Made by a program: the position numbers and the translations under genes
Part shown: piece after piece, positions 1 to 10,335 of the stretch
How positions within the stretch are numbered: the first letter of the stretch is position 1
How the letters are laid out: every line of letters starts with the position of its first letter
Notes under the pieces: model-generated
The model's database searches: none
The model's input: the letters and a program-made list of their open reading frames with translations, nothing else
What the model was told of the DNA's origin: nothing
Origin: Anisodus tanguticus
Lineage: Eukaryota > Streptophyta > Magnoliopsida > Solanales > Solanaceae
Assembly (NCBI GenBank): GCA_034509755.1
Contig: CM067543.1
Span: 16,492,954-16,556,953, forward strand
Direction: 5' to 3'
DNA length: 64,000 bases

Positions 1-2430
1 CTATACCGAACCTAACTACGATCGGGAGTGGCTGGCGGGTATGTGTCAATCCTCCATTCGCAATCGTAGTTTAGGTCAGGTCAAAGAGGACTGCAGCTGG
101 AAGGATATAGAGGTGCTCATACCAAAGGAATGAGAGAACATCACCTCTCATAGGTTGGATTAATCTTTCGTATACGTCTATCCCTTCTCGCTTAGGGTGA
201 GTGACACAATCGACCATGTCATCCTGGAATTTTGTAGGAAGTACAACATATGCTTAGCCTAGGTTATTTCGTCAGTTTGGAGGACGGTGGTGTGTCTCCG
301 GTATCTTTCTTCGTGAGTCAGATAAAGTCACTTTCCCACTTGATATGCCTTTATTCCCCCAAAAGCTTCAGAGCAGGATTACCCAACTGGCCCATAGCGG
401 CCATAATTTCTTGATCATGAGTATTGATGATGACTCCGATCGGGGGTGGACAGAGAGATATGTCATCATTCTGCATGCAGACTTAATCAAGCTACCGGAA
501 GTTCCCATACCCAAGAAGTGGAACCCTCATCGTGAATTTAATATTTGTATATTTCTCTTTGCCTATAACCTTGCTTTCAAACTTGGTCGCTCACCATTAC
601 TTTCCTTGCATTTTTAGTTGTGGCATGGAGACCGGATCCTATGAAGTACCTGGCGTAGTGGGTACAATAAATTCTATACTCCTCCACTCCTTCTATCTAT
701 GTGTGGAAAGATATTTTCGCGAATAACAATTGGAAGGGTAAGAACCGTGTTCTTCCTAAATTATCGTCAGTTCATCCTTTAGCGGACATGTTTGATGATC
801 CAGCTATGGTTGTACAACAAGTCCTCAAGCTACATCCCAACTTAGCCAAATTCCGAGGATGAATCCCTCGGTACGGGCAAAAAGGACATCATCCAACTTT
901 TCCCCTTCAGCTAAAAGAAGTAGGTAGAGCATTCCTTATCGGGACGGTCAGGGCCCGGCCTTTGGAATGCCGACCACTCCCTAAGTGGAATTTAACTTGG
1001 GGTCCGATGCTAGCGAGGGTAAGGCTGACTCGGCCCAAGAGATTGTCCGTAGGGGGAATGCCCATCGAATGGCCTCTAGTGTTGACGTCTTTAAAGAGAT
1101 AAAACTTGCTCCCATGATGGGGTCCTCCTATTACCCCTTTCTTAGTCCCTTCCGGACCAGAGGTGAAGTTTTAGGTTCGATGCTTATTTTGTCTCTTCCT
1201 TATTCATTCCTCCAGCTCCTCGAAGGCATGCCTCTCTATCGCAAGGTCCAAATACCGGAGAAAGACTTGAGGGTCTCTGGGAAACTCACAGATGAGGATT
1301 GGTAGATATCTTTCCGTCACTTGAACGCAACCCTACGTCCCACCGGTGGGTCACTTTCATCGTTCCAAAGGAATGCCACCTTCTTTCCCAACCGGTAGGG
1401 GTTGCCAACTATCTGAAGCCATTGGCCACGGAGAAGTATTAGAAAAATAAATGTTGTTTCCGGGGATTGCCTCTTCAATGCTGGTGTTCACGCAGCTGCC
1501 CAAGTACCTAACTACTTCATTTTCTTTAGTGTCTACCGATATTATTGTACTGACTTATAATATTGGGCACTTTACTTATCTCATGCTCATATTTTGATGA
1601 TGGACGACCTTCAGTGCAATCTTGCTGAGGAGAGGGAGAAGTAGGTTGAGTACTAAAAGATACAAAAACTTCTCCTTTCTCTGGAGGTTTAGATGGTGTC
1701 CGCGGAAGAGCTGGAATCAAAGCTAGCTCAGTCGGAGCAGGTCAAGAAAATTCATAGCGAGTAGGCGGCCAAGTTTCATTCCGAGCTTGCGGACTTGTAG
1801 AAGAAATGGACTAATCATTAGGATCACTATGTCAATGTCATGCAGAGGGAGATCATCTTGGTAGAAAGGGTTGGGACTCTGGAAGTAGAGCCGCAGGTGT
1901 GCGTGAAAGAATAGGTTGTTATATAAAAAGCCCGAGCCCTTTTTGAGAAAAGGTTTCAGGCCCAAATGGCCCGAAACAAAGAGCAGGTTGAAGCCAACTA
2001 GTGTCTTTCCGACACTAACGCTTCTCTATGAAGTTCCCTTAAGAAGAGATAGTTGAGTTCGGCCGATGTGGATGCCCGTATGTAGAAATTATAGATGCAA
2101 TTTGACCTCGAAAAGGCTCATGCTATGTGCCATGCCCGCAGGGTTTCTTTTTAAGAAGCTCAAGACGGGATAGTTGATATTGACTCCAGGTTGCTACTGC
2201 TTTGTCCATAAAAGAGACTACCTTTAGCGCTTTGCCTGTTCAGCCCCCGACTAAGGACCCTGGCCAAGCTTTTGATAGTGAGGGATGGCCATTGGATTAA
2301 TGGGATAAGGAGGAGGTCCCGAGAGAGATTGGATAATGACCCCTCCAGGCCCCTGTCGATTATGATGTGGTCGGGCCTGAGAATGTCCCCGCCGAGTGAG
2401 GTTCTTCCAGAGACCAGCCTACCCTTCTTG
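1..2430 (+). pseudogene. decayed retrotransposon gag-like coding sequence
   Basis: Translated in pieces, this stretch resembles the gag-like protein of plant gypsy-type elements. Around 150-330 there is a run reading SFVYVYPFSL followed by an EFCRKYN-like helix, as in the 'putative gypsy type transposon' domain. At 345-540 a more open stretch includes a Trp/Pro-rich segment. At 1690-2150 the translation is Glu/Lys/Ala-rich coiled coil (KEQVEAN, SSADVDARM, FDLEKAHAMCHARRVSF). At 2290-2430 it ends in an acidic, Pro-rich tail. Many in-frame stops and frameshifts break it, so no product is expected. No LTR or primer site belonging to it is visible. Domain assignment is by motif memory and is moderately sure; the strand and the coding origin are surer. 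Confidence 0.55.
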
Positions 2431-2433
2431 CTT

Positions 2434-2590
2434 TGGAAGCTCCCAAACCCTGCATCACATTTAATTTCAAATAGCTTCTCAAGGTATGAAATAGCTAGAG
2501 CCGGTGCTTCACATAACCTTCGCTTCAAGGTTTCCAAAGCTCTTTGTGCTCCTTGGGACCATTTAAACTCACCATTTTCATTAGTTCAGT
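2434..2590 (-). pseudogene. start of Ty3/gypsy RNase H domain, truncated
   Basis: On the minus strand the sequence reads W-S-Q-G-A-Q-R-A-L-E-T-L-K-R-R-L, then CEAPALAI and FEIKCDAGFG. This matches the RT-RNase H connection of Ty3/gypsy polymerases, where a Trp, LK..L, AP and a D-A-S motif occur in this order. Similarity stops just after the first catalytic-region Asp, at about 2434, where the sequence changes into the opposite-strand gag-like tail. The rest of RNase H and the integrase are therefore lost from this copy. Confidence 0.65.
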
Positions 2591-2689
2591 AATAGGGACA
2601 GCAATGGTACTAAAATCTCGAAGGAAACAACGATAACAAGAAGCCAAACCATGGAAACTTCTTACCTCACTTACATTCGGAGGTTCGGG

Positions 2690-3225
2690 CTAACTCCGGC
2701 TAGCTTCTACCTTGGATGGATCCACATGAATGCCCTCAGATGATACTATGTATCCTAATAATGGGATACTAGTAATCATAAAAGCACACTTCTCTAACTT
2801 GCCGTACAACTTTACATCTCTTAACTTCTCAAATAAAGCTTCTAAATGCGACAAGTGAGATTCCCTATATTGACTATAAATTAAGATATCATCTAAGTAA
2901 ACCACAAAAATTTACCCATGAATGGTCGTAGTACCTCGTGCATGAGCCTCATGAAAGAGCTTGGAGCATTACACAATCCAAATGGCATCACAAGCCATTC
3001 GTACAAACCATCCTTGGTCTTGAAAGACGTCTTCCATTCATCTCCCTCTCGTATCCTCATTTGATGGTAGCCACTCCTCAAATCTATCTCGGAGAATAAC
3101 TTGGCCCCACTCAATTCATCCAACAGATCATCCAATATTGGCATAGGAAACCTGTACTTCACGGTGATGTTATTGACCACCCGTCTATCAATACACATGT
3201 GACAAGTCCTATCTTTCTTTGGCAC
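2690..3225 (-). pseudogene. Ty3/gypsy reverse transcriptase fragment
   Basis: Two adjoining reading frames on the minus strand give most of a reverse transcriptase. In order: MPKKDRTCHMCIDRR, YRFPMPILDDLLDEL, FSEIDLRSGYHQMRI, a GLYEWLVMPFGLCNAPSSF block, then the catalytic box VYLDDILIYS, and finally LGYIVSSEGI. A one-base slip in a T-rich stretch near 2900 separates the frame holding the FGLCNAPS block from the frame holding YLDD. The catalytic Asp pair itself is intact. It lies in line with the RNase H start below 2590 and the protease above 3569, in normal Ty3/gypsy order. The wording of the motifs is chromovirus-like, but I do not assign a clade firmly. Confidence 0.88.
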
Positions 3226-3285
3226 CTACAAGACGGGTACCGCATAGGGACTAAGGCTCTCTCGGACCAAGCCTTTGTCTAGTAA

Positions 3286-3624
3286 TTATTGCACTTGTCT
3301 TTGCAACTCCTTAGCCTCTTCCGAATTGCATCTATAGGCTAGATGATTAGGTAATGAACTTCCTGGAATAAAATCAATATCTTGTTCAATACCTCTGATT
3401 GGTGGTAATCTGGTTGCAAGATCATCCGAAAATACATCTTCAAATTTATTCAAGAGTTCCTTCAAGTCAGCATTTTCAAACGTATCTCCCACAAGACTCA
3501 TCTTATCCTTGCACACCAATGCATATATATAACTCCTCTTCTTCGACTCTTCTTCTATCTCTGATGCATTAAGCAAGAGGGCCTCTGACTTTTCCTTGCG
3601 GATCTTGGCATTTTGTATCTTCAT
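3286..3624 (-). pseudogene. protease-RT linker of the same Ty3/gypsy element
   Basis: This segment reads through a charged helix, a LLNKFEDVFSDDLATRLPP-like stretch and an IEQDIDFIPGSSLPN stretch. In Ty3/gypsy polyproteins the run F.DVF...LPP.R.....I.L..G..P marks the N-terminal side of RT. It overlaps the end of the protease frame (3569-3624) in another frame, so a frameshift separates them. It joins the RT fragment through a short stretch containing stops at about 3226-3285. Confidence 0.75.
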
Positions 3625-4060
3625 TTTTCTTCACCTCACTAGGTGACAATGGTATCAACCGGACCTTCTTCTCATCCTTTTGAAAATAATAGACATTCTT
3701 TTCTCCATCATGTTGCTCTTTCCTATCAAATTGCCATGGCCGACCCAATAAAATATGACAAGCATCCAGAGGTAGGATGTCACACCATATCTCATCTTCA
3801 TACTTATCAATCCAAAAACTAACAAGAGCTTGTTTCATTACCTTTCGCTCTTTGTCTTTGTTCAACCATTGGAGAGCATATGGTTTAGGATGGTTGTGGG
3901 TAGGAAATTTCAAGTTGTCCACCAGTTCCGCAGAGGCCATATTGGCATAACTTCCTCTATCAATAATCATATAACATACATTTTCATTTACCTTGCATCG
4001 AGTGTAAAATAGTTGCTCTCTTTGTGCCTCCTCTCGTTCTTCAAGTTGAACACTCAACAC
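3569..4060 (-). pseudogene. retropepsin-like protease fragment of the same element
   Basis: The minus-strand frame contains the protease landmarks of plant Ty3/gypsy elements: a CYMIIDRGSYANMAS box in the place of the active-site loop, a W.D.LPLDACHILLGRPWQFD block (the conserved hydrophobic-Gly-Arg-Pro-Trp motif), and the KNVYYF stretch. The active-site D-x-G is preserved as D-R-G, where related elements usually have D-G-G, so activity is doubtful. Upstream, towards 4500, lies the short gag-side tract and then the primer-binding site, so much of gag is missing. Confidence 0.8.
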
Positions 4061-4190
4061 ACGTCAGAGTACTAAACTTTCACCCTCTTTAGTAAGATCA
4101 ACATCTTCCTCTAAGACCTCCTTGACTTTGGGTTTCTCAATAACAAAAGAATCCCCACAATCTTGATACTCTTCCCTTTCATGCCTTGGA

Positions 4191-4472
4191 TTGTTTTGTG
4201 CAAACTCTTACCCGAACTTGGCACTATTAATCACGACATGCCCCACAAATTCTCTTCTCAAGATTTGTGCTTGTTCCTTAAAAAGGTCACTTATGATCCT
4301 CCAAAGTTCTTCATTTATGTTAGACATAGCGTTGTTTTGTGCAAACTCTTCCCCGAACTTGGCACTATTAATCATGACATGCCCCACAAATTCTCTTCTC
4401 AAGATTTGTGCTTGTTCCTTAAAAAGGTCACTTATGATCCTCCAAAGTTCTTCATTTATGTTAGACATAGCG
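4191..4472 (-). repeat. tandem duplication, 2 x 141 bp
   Basis: The stretch starting TTGTTTTGTGCAAACTCTT at 4191 recurs at 4332 with only a few substitutions, giving a period of 141 bp. The period is 47 codons, so the duplication keeps the minus-strand frame: the peptide beginning MSNINEELWRIISDLFKEQ occurs twice. It sits immediately downstream, in element sense, of the primer-binding site, at the expected start of gag. Confidence 0.93.
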
Positions 4473-4497
4473 TCAAGGCATGGGACGGGAAAACCTT

Positions 4498-4509
4498 GCT
4501 CTGATACCA
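4498..4509 (-). other. primer-binding site, initiator Met tRNA type
   Basis: The minus strand reads TGGTATCAGAGC here, the standard plant retrotransposon primer site complementary to the 3' end of initiator methionine tRNA. It lies 3 bp from the end of the LTR at 4513, which fixes both the LTR boundary and the element's orientation. Confidence 0.88.
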
Positions 4510-4512
4510 AAC

Positions 4513-5775
4513 TGTTGTATATAAGGAGGGAATTGTATGGTTAGGTTGGTCGTAAGTTGGTTTAGGGCTGGACGAACACAAATATGGGAGTCAAATGGAG
4601 GTTGGTGGTATATGATGGTTTTTGGACAATTTAGGCTTTGTGGGAGGTGTACGGGTGCCTTTAGGTAGTTTGGGGAAAAAACGTTTGGAGAGGATGAACT
4701 AGACACATTGTAGGTTATGTTGGTGGTTGGTATTTAGTAGTTGGATGGTGGTAAGGTAGCGGAAATTGGTCGGGACAGTAAGGTACGAAGGTTGAACCTG
4801 GTGAGGACGATGGAGTAGTTGGTTGGGCGTTCGGGTGTTTTAGGGAGGAGTTGGATAATGACCTTTTTGATGTAGGTTGGGGAAGTGTTGTAGTGTAATG
4901 AGGTGAAAGATATTAGGCAGTTTGGACAATGATTGGGCACGAAATTGATAGACAAGTTCGGGTGCGGGTAAGGTGATGTTGGCCGAGTTGACCTTCTAAT
5001 GTGATTATGACAAAGTAACCGGATAGAACATTGGCTTGGGTATAGTTAGATCACAAAAGTTCTAACTAGACTTACACCTAGGGTTTGGACCACAAAAGGA
5101 CCTAGGGTTAGACCATAAAAGGACCAACTAAGATAACAGCACAAAAGTTGAATAACTTAGCAAAGTTTGAGAAAACTCAAATATATTTCATAAAATTTTA
5201 ATGTCTCCTTTCATCAACTACATCCCCTATTTATACTAGTTCTAAACCTTCTAGAAGAGGTAACAAGATAGACATAAAAATGCATCTAGGCCAAATGGAA
5301 AATGGGAGAGGTTCGGCCGATTTAGGAGAAGGGAAAAGACCCAACTCTTCATATTCTCTAGGCTACCCTTTTGTGTCATCCATGTAGATAAGTGCATGAA
5401 CTAGCTAGTTCATGAATTACCTCATTTGGGACCATTGGAAGCTTCTCCTTTTAGATGGTTGTCGGCTTGTTCATCTTATTTTATTACATGGCATAGTAAT
5501 TAAGCTATAAGGAGATCTAGTCATTAAGCTAGGAATTAAAACAAGCTAAAAGGTGGTCTCGGCCAAGACCTACATAAAAGCCGGAAAAAATATTTCCTTC
5601 TTGGATCTTAAAGTCTTATGTTCAACTCCACTCCACATTAAGCATGTCACCATAGAATAGTTGGCAATCTTTGGCACTTCTAGCAAATCACCTCCCGGCT
5701 CATGTTGGAAACTTAAGTTCATGTCCTACTTTGCATCAATTAGGCTCATGAAAAGCTAAAAAGGATTTAATATCA
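4513..5775 (-). repeat. 5' LTR of the minus-strand Ty3/gypsy remnant
   Basis: Read on the minus strand this LTR runs from TGATATTAAATCC (at 5775) to ...TACAACA (at 4513). It ends against the primer site at 4498-4509. A TATA box (TATAAATAGGGG, minus strand, at 5224-5235) marks the promoter. It shares blocks with two other LTRs in this window, at 41334-43044 and 63335-64000, notably GTAGGTCTTGGCCGAG and CATGAACTTAA-like runs near its start. No matching 3' LTR is seen to the left. The total is about 1.26 kb. Confidence 0.75.
5224..5235 (-). promoter_or_regulatory. LTR TATA box
   Basis: TATAAATAGGGG on the minus strand lies inside the LTR, upstream of its U5 side, at the usual place for a retrotransposon promoter. 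Function is inferred from position and match only. Confidence 0.5.
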
Positions 5776-6322
5776 AACTAACAAGGCCTAAGATCACTTC
5801 ACAGTTCAACTTATCCCAAGAAACAAGGCACGACTAATCAGGCAAGTTCTAGATTACACATATAACAAGAGAACATATACAAAAACCTCAAAACATATTG
5901 GCATAAAGATTGTTCACACAGTGACTTCCCCGTTAAGCATTCAACACACACGGTAACACAATACTCTAAATATCAAAGAAATAATCATGCATGTCAATTA
6001 AGCAACACATTTCGAGTGTACATCACAAAATTTTCAGAGGGGAATATATAAAATATCAAACATTGAACATGCCTTATGTTACTCAAACCACCATCGCATA
6101 AGTCATAATTAATCTATTCTATCTAATTATGACCTAACATTCCAGGTTCAACATAAATAAAACCCTCTGGGAAATGAATCATGGCAAAGAAAAGCCAAGG
6201 GGGTCCTAAACATTTATATACACTACCTATAATCAAATAGTCCCACCCCCAACAAATAATATCATGCATTGTCCCCAATGTATCAAAATAAAGACAAGGG
6301 AGTAAGAAATACATGAGGCGCT
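5776..6322 (-). other. 3' untranslated remnant of Athila-like element
   Basis: On the minus strand the sequence includes GATACATTGGGGACAATG followed by a G-rich GTTGGGGGTGGG stretch. This 'ggggacaatg ... gggg' signature is common after the coding region of Athila/Tat-type plant elements. It directly follows the gag-protease sequence at 6323 with no polymerase between. The 3' LTR that should follow is missing: sequence runs straight into the next LTR at 5775. Confidence 0.6.
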
Positions 6323-6790
6323 CTAGGTGCGTTGCTCATCTCGAGGCAATGTGGCCTCCAAGGTGTCAATCTCAGTATCCACATCAGTATCAATAACAAA
6401 AATACTCTCAAAACTACTCAGCAGCTTCATGCCCATGCTTGCTTGAAAAGTGACTTCCTCGACATTGACCTTGAATTTGATCTTATTTTTATCTGAATCC
6501 ATGAATGCCCTTGCAGTAGGAAGGAAAGGTCGACCCAATATGATAGGTATATCTTTGTCAACTGCACAGTCAAGTATCACAAAATCTATAGGAATAAGAA
6601 ACTCACTCACGTGAATAAGTACGTCATCAACTACTCCTACTGTCCTCTCAATTGATCTATCAGCCATCTGCAATCTCATACTAGTCGGCCTCGGCATACC
6701 CAAACCTGATTGCTTATAGATAGCAAGTGACATCAAGTTAATACTAGCCCCATTATCACAAAGGGCTATGACGAAATCATGCTAATCGAT
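6323..6790 (-). pseudogene. Athila-like retropepsin domain
   Basis: The minus strand reads FVIALCDNGASINLMSLAIY, then GMPRPTSMRLQMADRS, VGVVDDVLIHV, and IDFVILDCAVDKDIPIILGR. These are the successive motifs of the Athila/Tat-type aspartic protease: the active-site loop D-x-G-A, the flap and the hydrophobic-I-L-G-R-P motif. The catalytic Asp is kept in DNGA. The frame ends in TAG at 6323, only about 60 residues after the LGRP motif. Where RT should follow, 3' UTR-like sequence begins, so the whole polymerase is deleted. A stop interrupts the join to gag around 6779. Confidence 0.85.
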
Positions 6791-7088
6791 AGTGCAAGGA
6801 TAGTGAAGATCCATGGATCTTTTTTCTTTTGGACCTTTATGGCAGAAATAATCGAACTCACCCAATGAGTCACACTTCCTGTGTCATACTTAATCGGCCT
6901 CTTCTTTGTGATCAACTCCTTCAGATATTTGGCGAACCCTGGCATTTCCTAGAAGGCATCTAAGAATGGAATATTCATCGATAACTACTTCAACTGATCA
7001 TAAAATCTCTGACATTTCACATATTTAGTTTTCTTCACCAATCTTTGAGGAAATTGAGGTGTAGATTTGAACAACTGTGTCAACGGTC

Positions 7089-7756
7089 TCAGAGCCCCGT
7101 CACCTTACCTTTGCCCTTTTTTGTTATCACATCGGGAGCCTTTGATTTCTCTCTAATATCATCAACTTCAACAATAATAGGGTATGGAATCAGTTCTTCA
7201 TCAATAGCGCTAAGCACATCAAGTGGTGCCTCTTCCTCTAACTCGATGGGTTCTAAGTCAACAACCTTCTCAGCCTTACTCTGAAGTAGTTTCCCACTCC
7301 AAGTAGTGATAGAATTGTAATTGGCCACATCACATTCATTTTTCTTAGTATTCTAAATAGTGTCACTAGGAAGTGAACCCTGCTGCTTCGGATATTGCTC
7401 TCTTGAAAGATATCTCATTTGTAATTCAAGTTTATAGCTAGAAGCAGTATGAGAACCTATCAGTTTAGTCAAGCTTTTAATAGACTTGTCTGTTTTCTCT
7501 TGGTTGGACAATACCCTCTCAATCATGCTCTCCAATCTAGAACTGCCCTGATCATTCGAAGGACCCTCTCACCAGTGCTGTGAATTATATGATTGCCCCT
7601 TTGGTGGAATATATACATTGAAACTCCGATTTCCGTAGTTACCATTATTGTTGTAGTTCCTTTGGTTTGAACCATCGTAGTCATTTCACCCATATTGATT
7701 ACCTTGTCCATGTTGCTTCCACTGACTCTGATTCTGGTTTTGATAACTAGACCCAT
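7089..7756 (-). pseudogene. gag C-terminal region of Athila-like element
   Basis: Three consecutive minus-strand pieces belong to one gag-protease protein. 7523-7756 encodes an Asn/Gln-rich stretch, best read in a shifted frame with QNQNQSQWKQHGQG-like wording. 7353-7535 encodes a helix with ESMIERVLSNQEKTDKSIKSL. 7089-7328 encodes VDLEPIELEEEAPL and an acidic linker. Just beyond, near 6890-7080, a FAKYLKELITKKRP stretch matches the sequence that precedes the protease in Athila-type proteins. Frames are split by small indels and at least two stops. Confidence 0.75.
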
Positions 7757-7813
7757 GATAATTCTACTTCTGGTAACCCCCTGGGAGTTGTTAACATAAT
7801 TTATATCTTTATA

Positions 7814-8116
7814 CTACATAGGTGGCCCCTCAGCATATGGACCATCCTGTGGATAGTACATTCCATTAGGTAGAGACATCATATCATTTACTACATTTAC
7901 TTTCTTTGTCTCGCTCTCCGAAACCTTCTTGGTCAGTAGTCTAATATTGGTCGCCAGCTGAGCAATCATCTGATCTCTCTCTTGGTTCTCATTTACTATG
8001 TTATTCAACAAAGGAGCCCCATATGCTACTCCATTGCTGCCACCTAAATACCATGCTTGATTATGTGTTGTCAGCTTATCAAATAAGTTGGTAATACGAG
8101 TGAAGGTTTTGTCCAT
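7814..8116 (-). pseudogene. gag middle region, helical segment
   Basis: The translation carries TFTRITNLFDKLTTHNQAWY and then a helix with ENQERDQMIAQLATNIRLLTKK, ending in a Pro/Tyr-rich tail (GMYYPQDGPYAEGPP). This is the ordinary layout after the gag core in this protein family, but I see no classic CCHC zinc knuckle. It continues the 8199-8757 core after a frameshift with stops. Confidence 0.72.
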
Positions 8117-8198
8117 AAATCATCCACCTACTCCATTATTAGACACTGACTGCGTCATCGAATCCAACCCAGTGTAGAACTTACCATGAGAATATTCT

Positions 8199-8757
8199 TC
8201 AAAAACCGTGATTTGGAGACTGCATCAAATACTGCATGAACCTCTCCCAACCCTCATAAAGTTGCTCTCCTTGGAGCTGCTTGAATTCAAAAAAATTATC
8301 CCAAAGCTCAGCTTTCTTGCTTAGAGAAAACAACTTCTTCGGGAATACATTCACTAGCTCAACCCAAATATGGATTGAATTATGTGATAACTTCTCTAAC
8401 AATGCCCTATCTTTACCAGCAAGTGAATATTTGAAAATACAAAGTCGAAGTGCATCCGAAGAAGTCACATTCTGAGTATGTGTCTGATACACACCCAAAA
8501 AGTTTCTCAAGTGTTGATGTGGGTCATCATCAGTGGAGTTCGGGAAATAACCCTCAAGCTTGAGCAATTGGTAGAGCGAACTGTCAATTTTGAAGTTTGC
8601 ACTGGCCTTGGTGGAATAATGGCTGATGCATATTCAACCTCCTGAAGAAGATCAACAAAGACATTCTCTCCTTCATTTTCCACTTCCGGTGGTGGAGGAA
8701 CTGGATTGCTTCATCTACCACCATTAGCTCCTTGACCGCTATTTCTACCTACCATAT
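8199..8757 (-). pseudogene. gag core (retrotransposon gag domain)
   Basis: The core reads YFPNSTDDDPHQHLRNFLGV, then a hydrophobic LRLCIFKYSLAGKDRALLE block, WVELVNVFPKKLFS, and LYEGWERFMQYLMQSPNHGF. These correspond one by one to the conserved helices of the plant retrotransposon gag family, as in Athila-like proteins. The likely start is the ATG at 8757 (MVGRNSG...); an in-frame stop soon follows and a frameshift near 8570 joins the leader to the core. The protein would form the virus-like particle; this copy cannot make it whole. Confidence 0.85.
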
Positions 8758-8889
8758 CACCCGGTTCACAAGAAAAAGCAAACAAAGTGTGATGGAATAG
8801 AAAAAGACTTCAAATAAAGCAAACACTCTTTAGTAATTTTAAAATTGTATTCTCGGGTCACCCGCGTGACAGACGGGAATACATACCAC

Positions 8890-8907
8890 TATAATACAAT
8901 GATGCCA
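8890..8907 (-). other. degenerate primer-binding site, Asp tRNA type
   Basis: Just inside the LTR end at 8913 the minus strand reads TTTTGGCATCATTG. This looks like the Athila-type site TGGCGCCGTTG with C-to-T/G-to-A changes at its CG positions. The position, 5 bp from the LTR, supports it; the match itself is weak. Confidence 0.5.
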
Positions 8908-8912
8908 AAATT

Positions 8913-10179
8913 TGATACACTCAAATACGCCTAAGTTATGGCATAAAACAGACGTTTTCAAATGTAGTAACCCAACAAGGTTGGGGTCGAATCCCACAGG
9001 AAATATGGTGCAAAAAGGTTACTATCATAGTGTATTGCTTGACTTAGGTCTTTTTTCTAATTCCGTTAAGGTTGTAAAAGAGTTGAATATTTCTAAAAAC
9101 TATATTGACTTGATGTAAATTCAGATGATTAAGAAACTAAGTTTGTGTCCACGCTTAGGTTAGATGTTATGCTCTAGGTATTAACGTGATATACTCCTCA
9201 TGGATTACGTATTGTAATATGTGACTTCCTAATATTCAATAATTAGAAAGTATTTATCTTCATAATTTTCCCAAATATAGAAGACTAATGTTAAGAACGA
9301 TTAATTATGCCAAGTAAAACTTCTCTTATTCATAAGTGAGTTTATTAAATAAGAGTTAACGTCCCGAGTCCTTGTTAATTATTTCTACCAAATCCTACTA
9401 ACTTTCTCAAGAAAAGTAGAATTTATTGGCTTAGATTAATGTTTTCAACACTAATTAACATGAATGAATAAGAAATAATTAAATACTAACAATCCACGGT
9501 TCGTATATCAATATCAAAACACTATTCACATAGCACCTACCATAAGGTTCACAATCTCAGTAAAGAGTTTAGCTACTTATAATATTAACGATAACAAAAG
9601 TCATAGAATTCATCATTGAAACTTACAATTGAATATGAAGATTAAATGATGGAAACTTATTCTTGAAAGCCTCAAAATACGCTAAGTAGTTGATACTATC
9701 GATACAAGTCTTAAAACTGATGATAAAATAATTATAAAACCCTAAAAAATATTTATACAACTAAAAAACTGTGAATTAAAACTTGATAAAACAACCTTTG
9801 TTGCTACATTCGACGGTGTATATCGATGCCCAGAAAATACAGTTCGTCAAATGACGGAACCGTAAAACATCTTGAGAACTTGTCTTCTTGTAGTAATGGA
9901 AATGACAACAGATTATCCGGTTCGTCAAAATATTGACGGGCCATCAAATCCCACCGTCCCAAATCTGTCAACTTGCAAACTCTCTGCTTCTTTCTATCAG
10001 AACTTTTTCAGTCAAATTGCAAAACTGGAGACTTTGCTTGGATTTCCTTGTTTTTTCTTTCTTAACATCAATTACCTGAAACATAAACAAAATACATCAA
10101 AACGACTCAAATTTGCTTAAAAACAAGTAAAACATATAGTAAAAAAGCTTCAAATGTGTCGTAATTCTACGAAGCATCA
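8913..10179 (-). repeat. 5' LTR of the Athila-like gag-protease element
   Basis: On the minus strand this runs from TGATGCTTCGTAG (10179) to ...GAGTGTATCA (8913). Near its end it has GATTCGACCCCAACCTTGTT, a phrase repeated in the U5 of the LTR at 44707-45934. The terminal TGATG and TATCA form the usual short inverted ends. A full second copy is not in the window. Confidence 0.72.
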
Positions 10180-10184
10180 GTGAG

Positions 10185-10335
10185 TTTGTAATGGGTTGAA
10201 AGACCAATGCCCTGATGTCGTCCATAAATTAGGAACATCGAAATGGGATTCCTTCACAACACCCTTGGGAGATTATTGTCCGGTTATTGTGAGGGAATTT
10301 TATGCTACCTATGGGGCTATTTTGAACAACAAGAT
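10185..10335 (+). pseudogene. gag-like fragment of element D (left piece)
   Basis: The plus strand translates as CNGLKDQCPDVVHKLGTSKW, then LGDYCPVIVREFYATYGAIL. The VREFYA run is a hallmark of the 'putative plant transposon protein' domain found in gag-like proteins of many dicot elements. It stops abruptly where LTR A begins at 10336. Related acid-rich and Ser/Pro-rich pieces on the same strand appear at 40948-41333 and 43050-43320. I infer these are parts of the same split element, with sequence missing between them. Confidence 0.55.
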
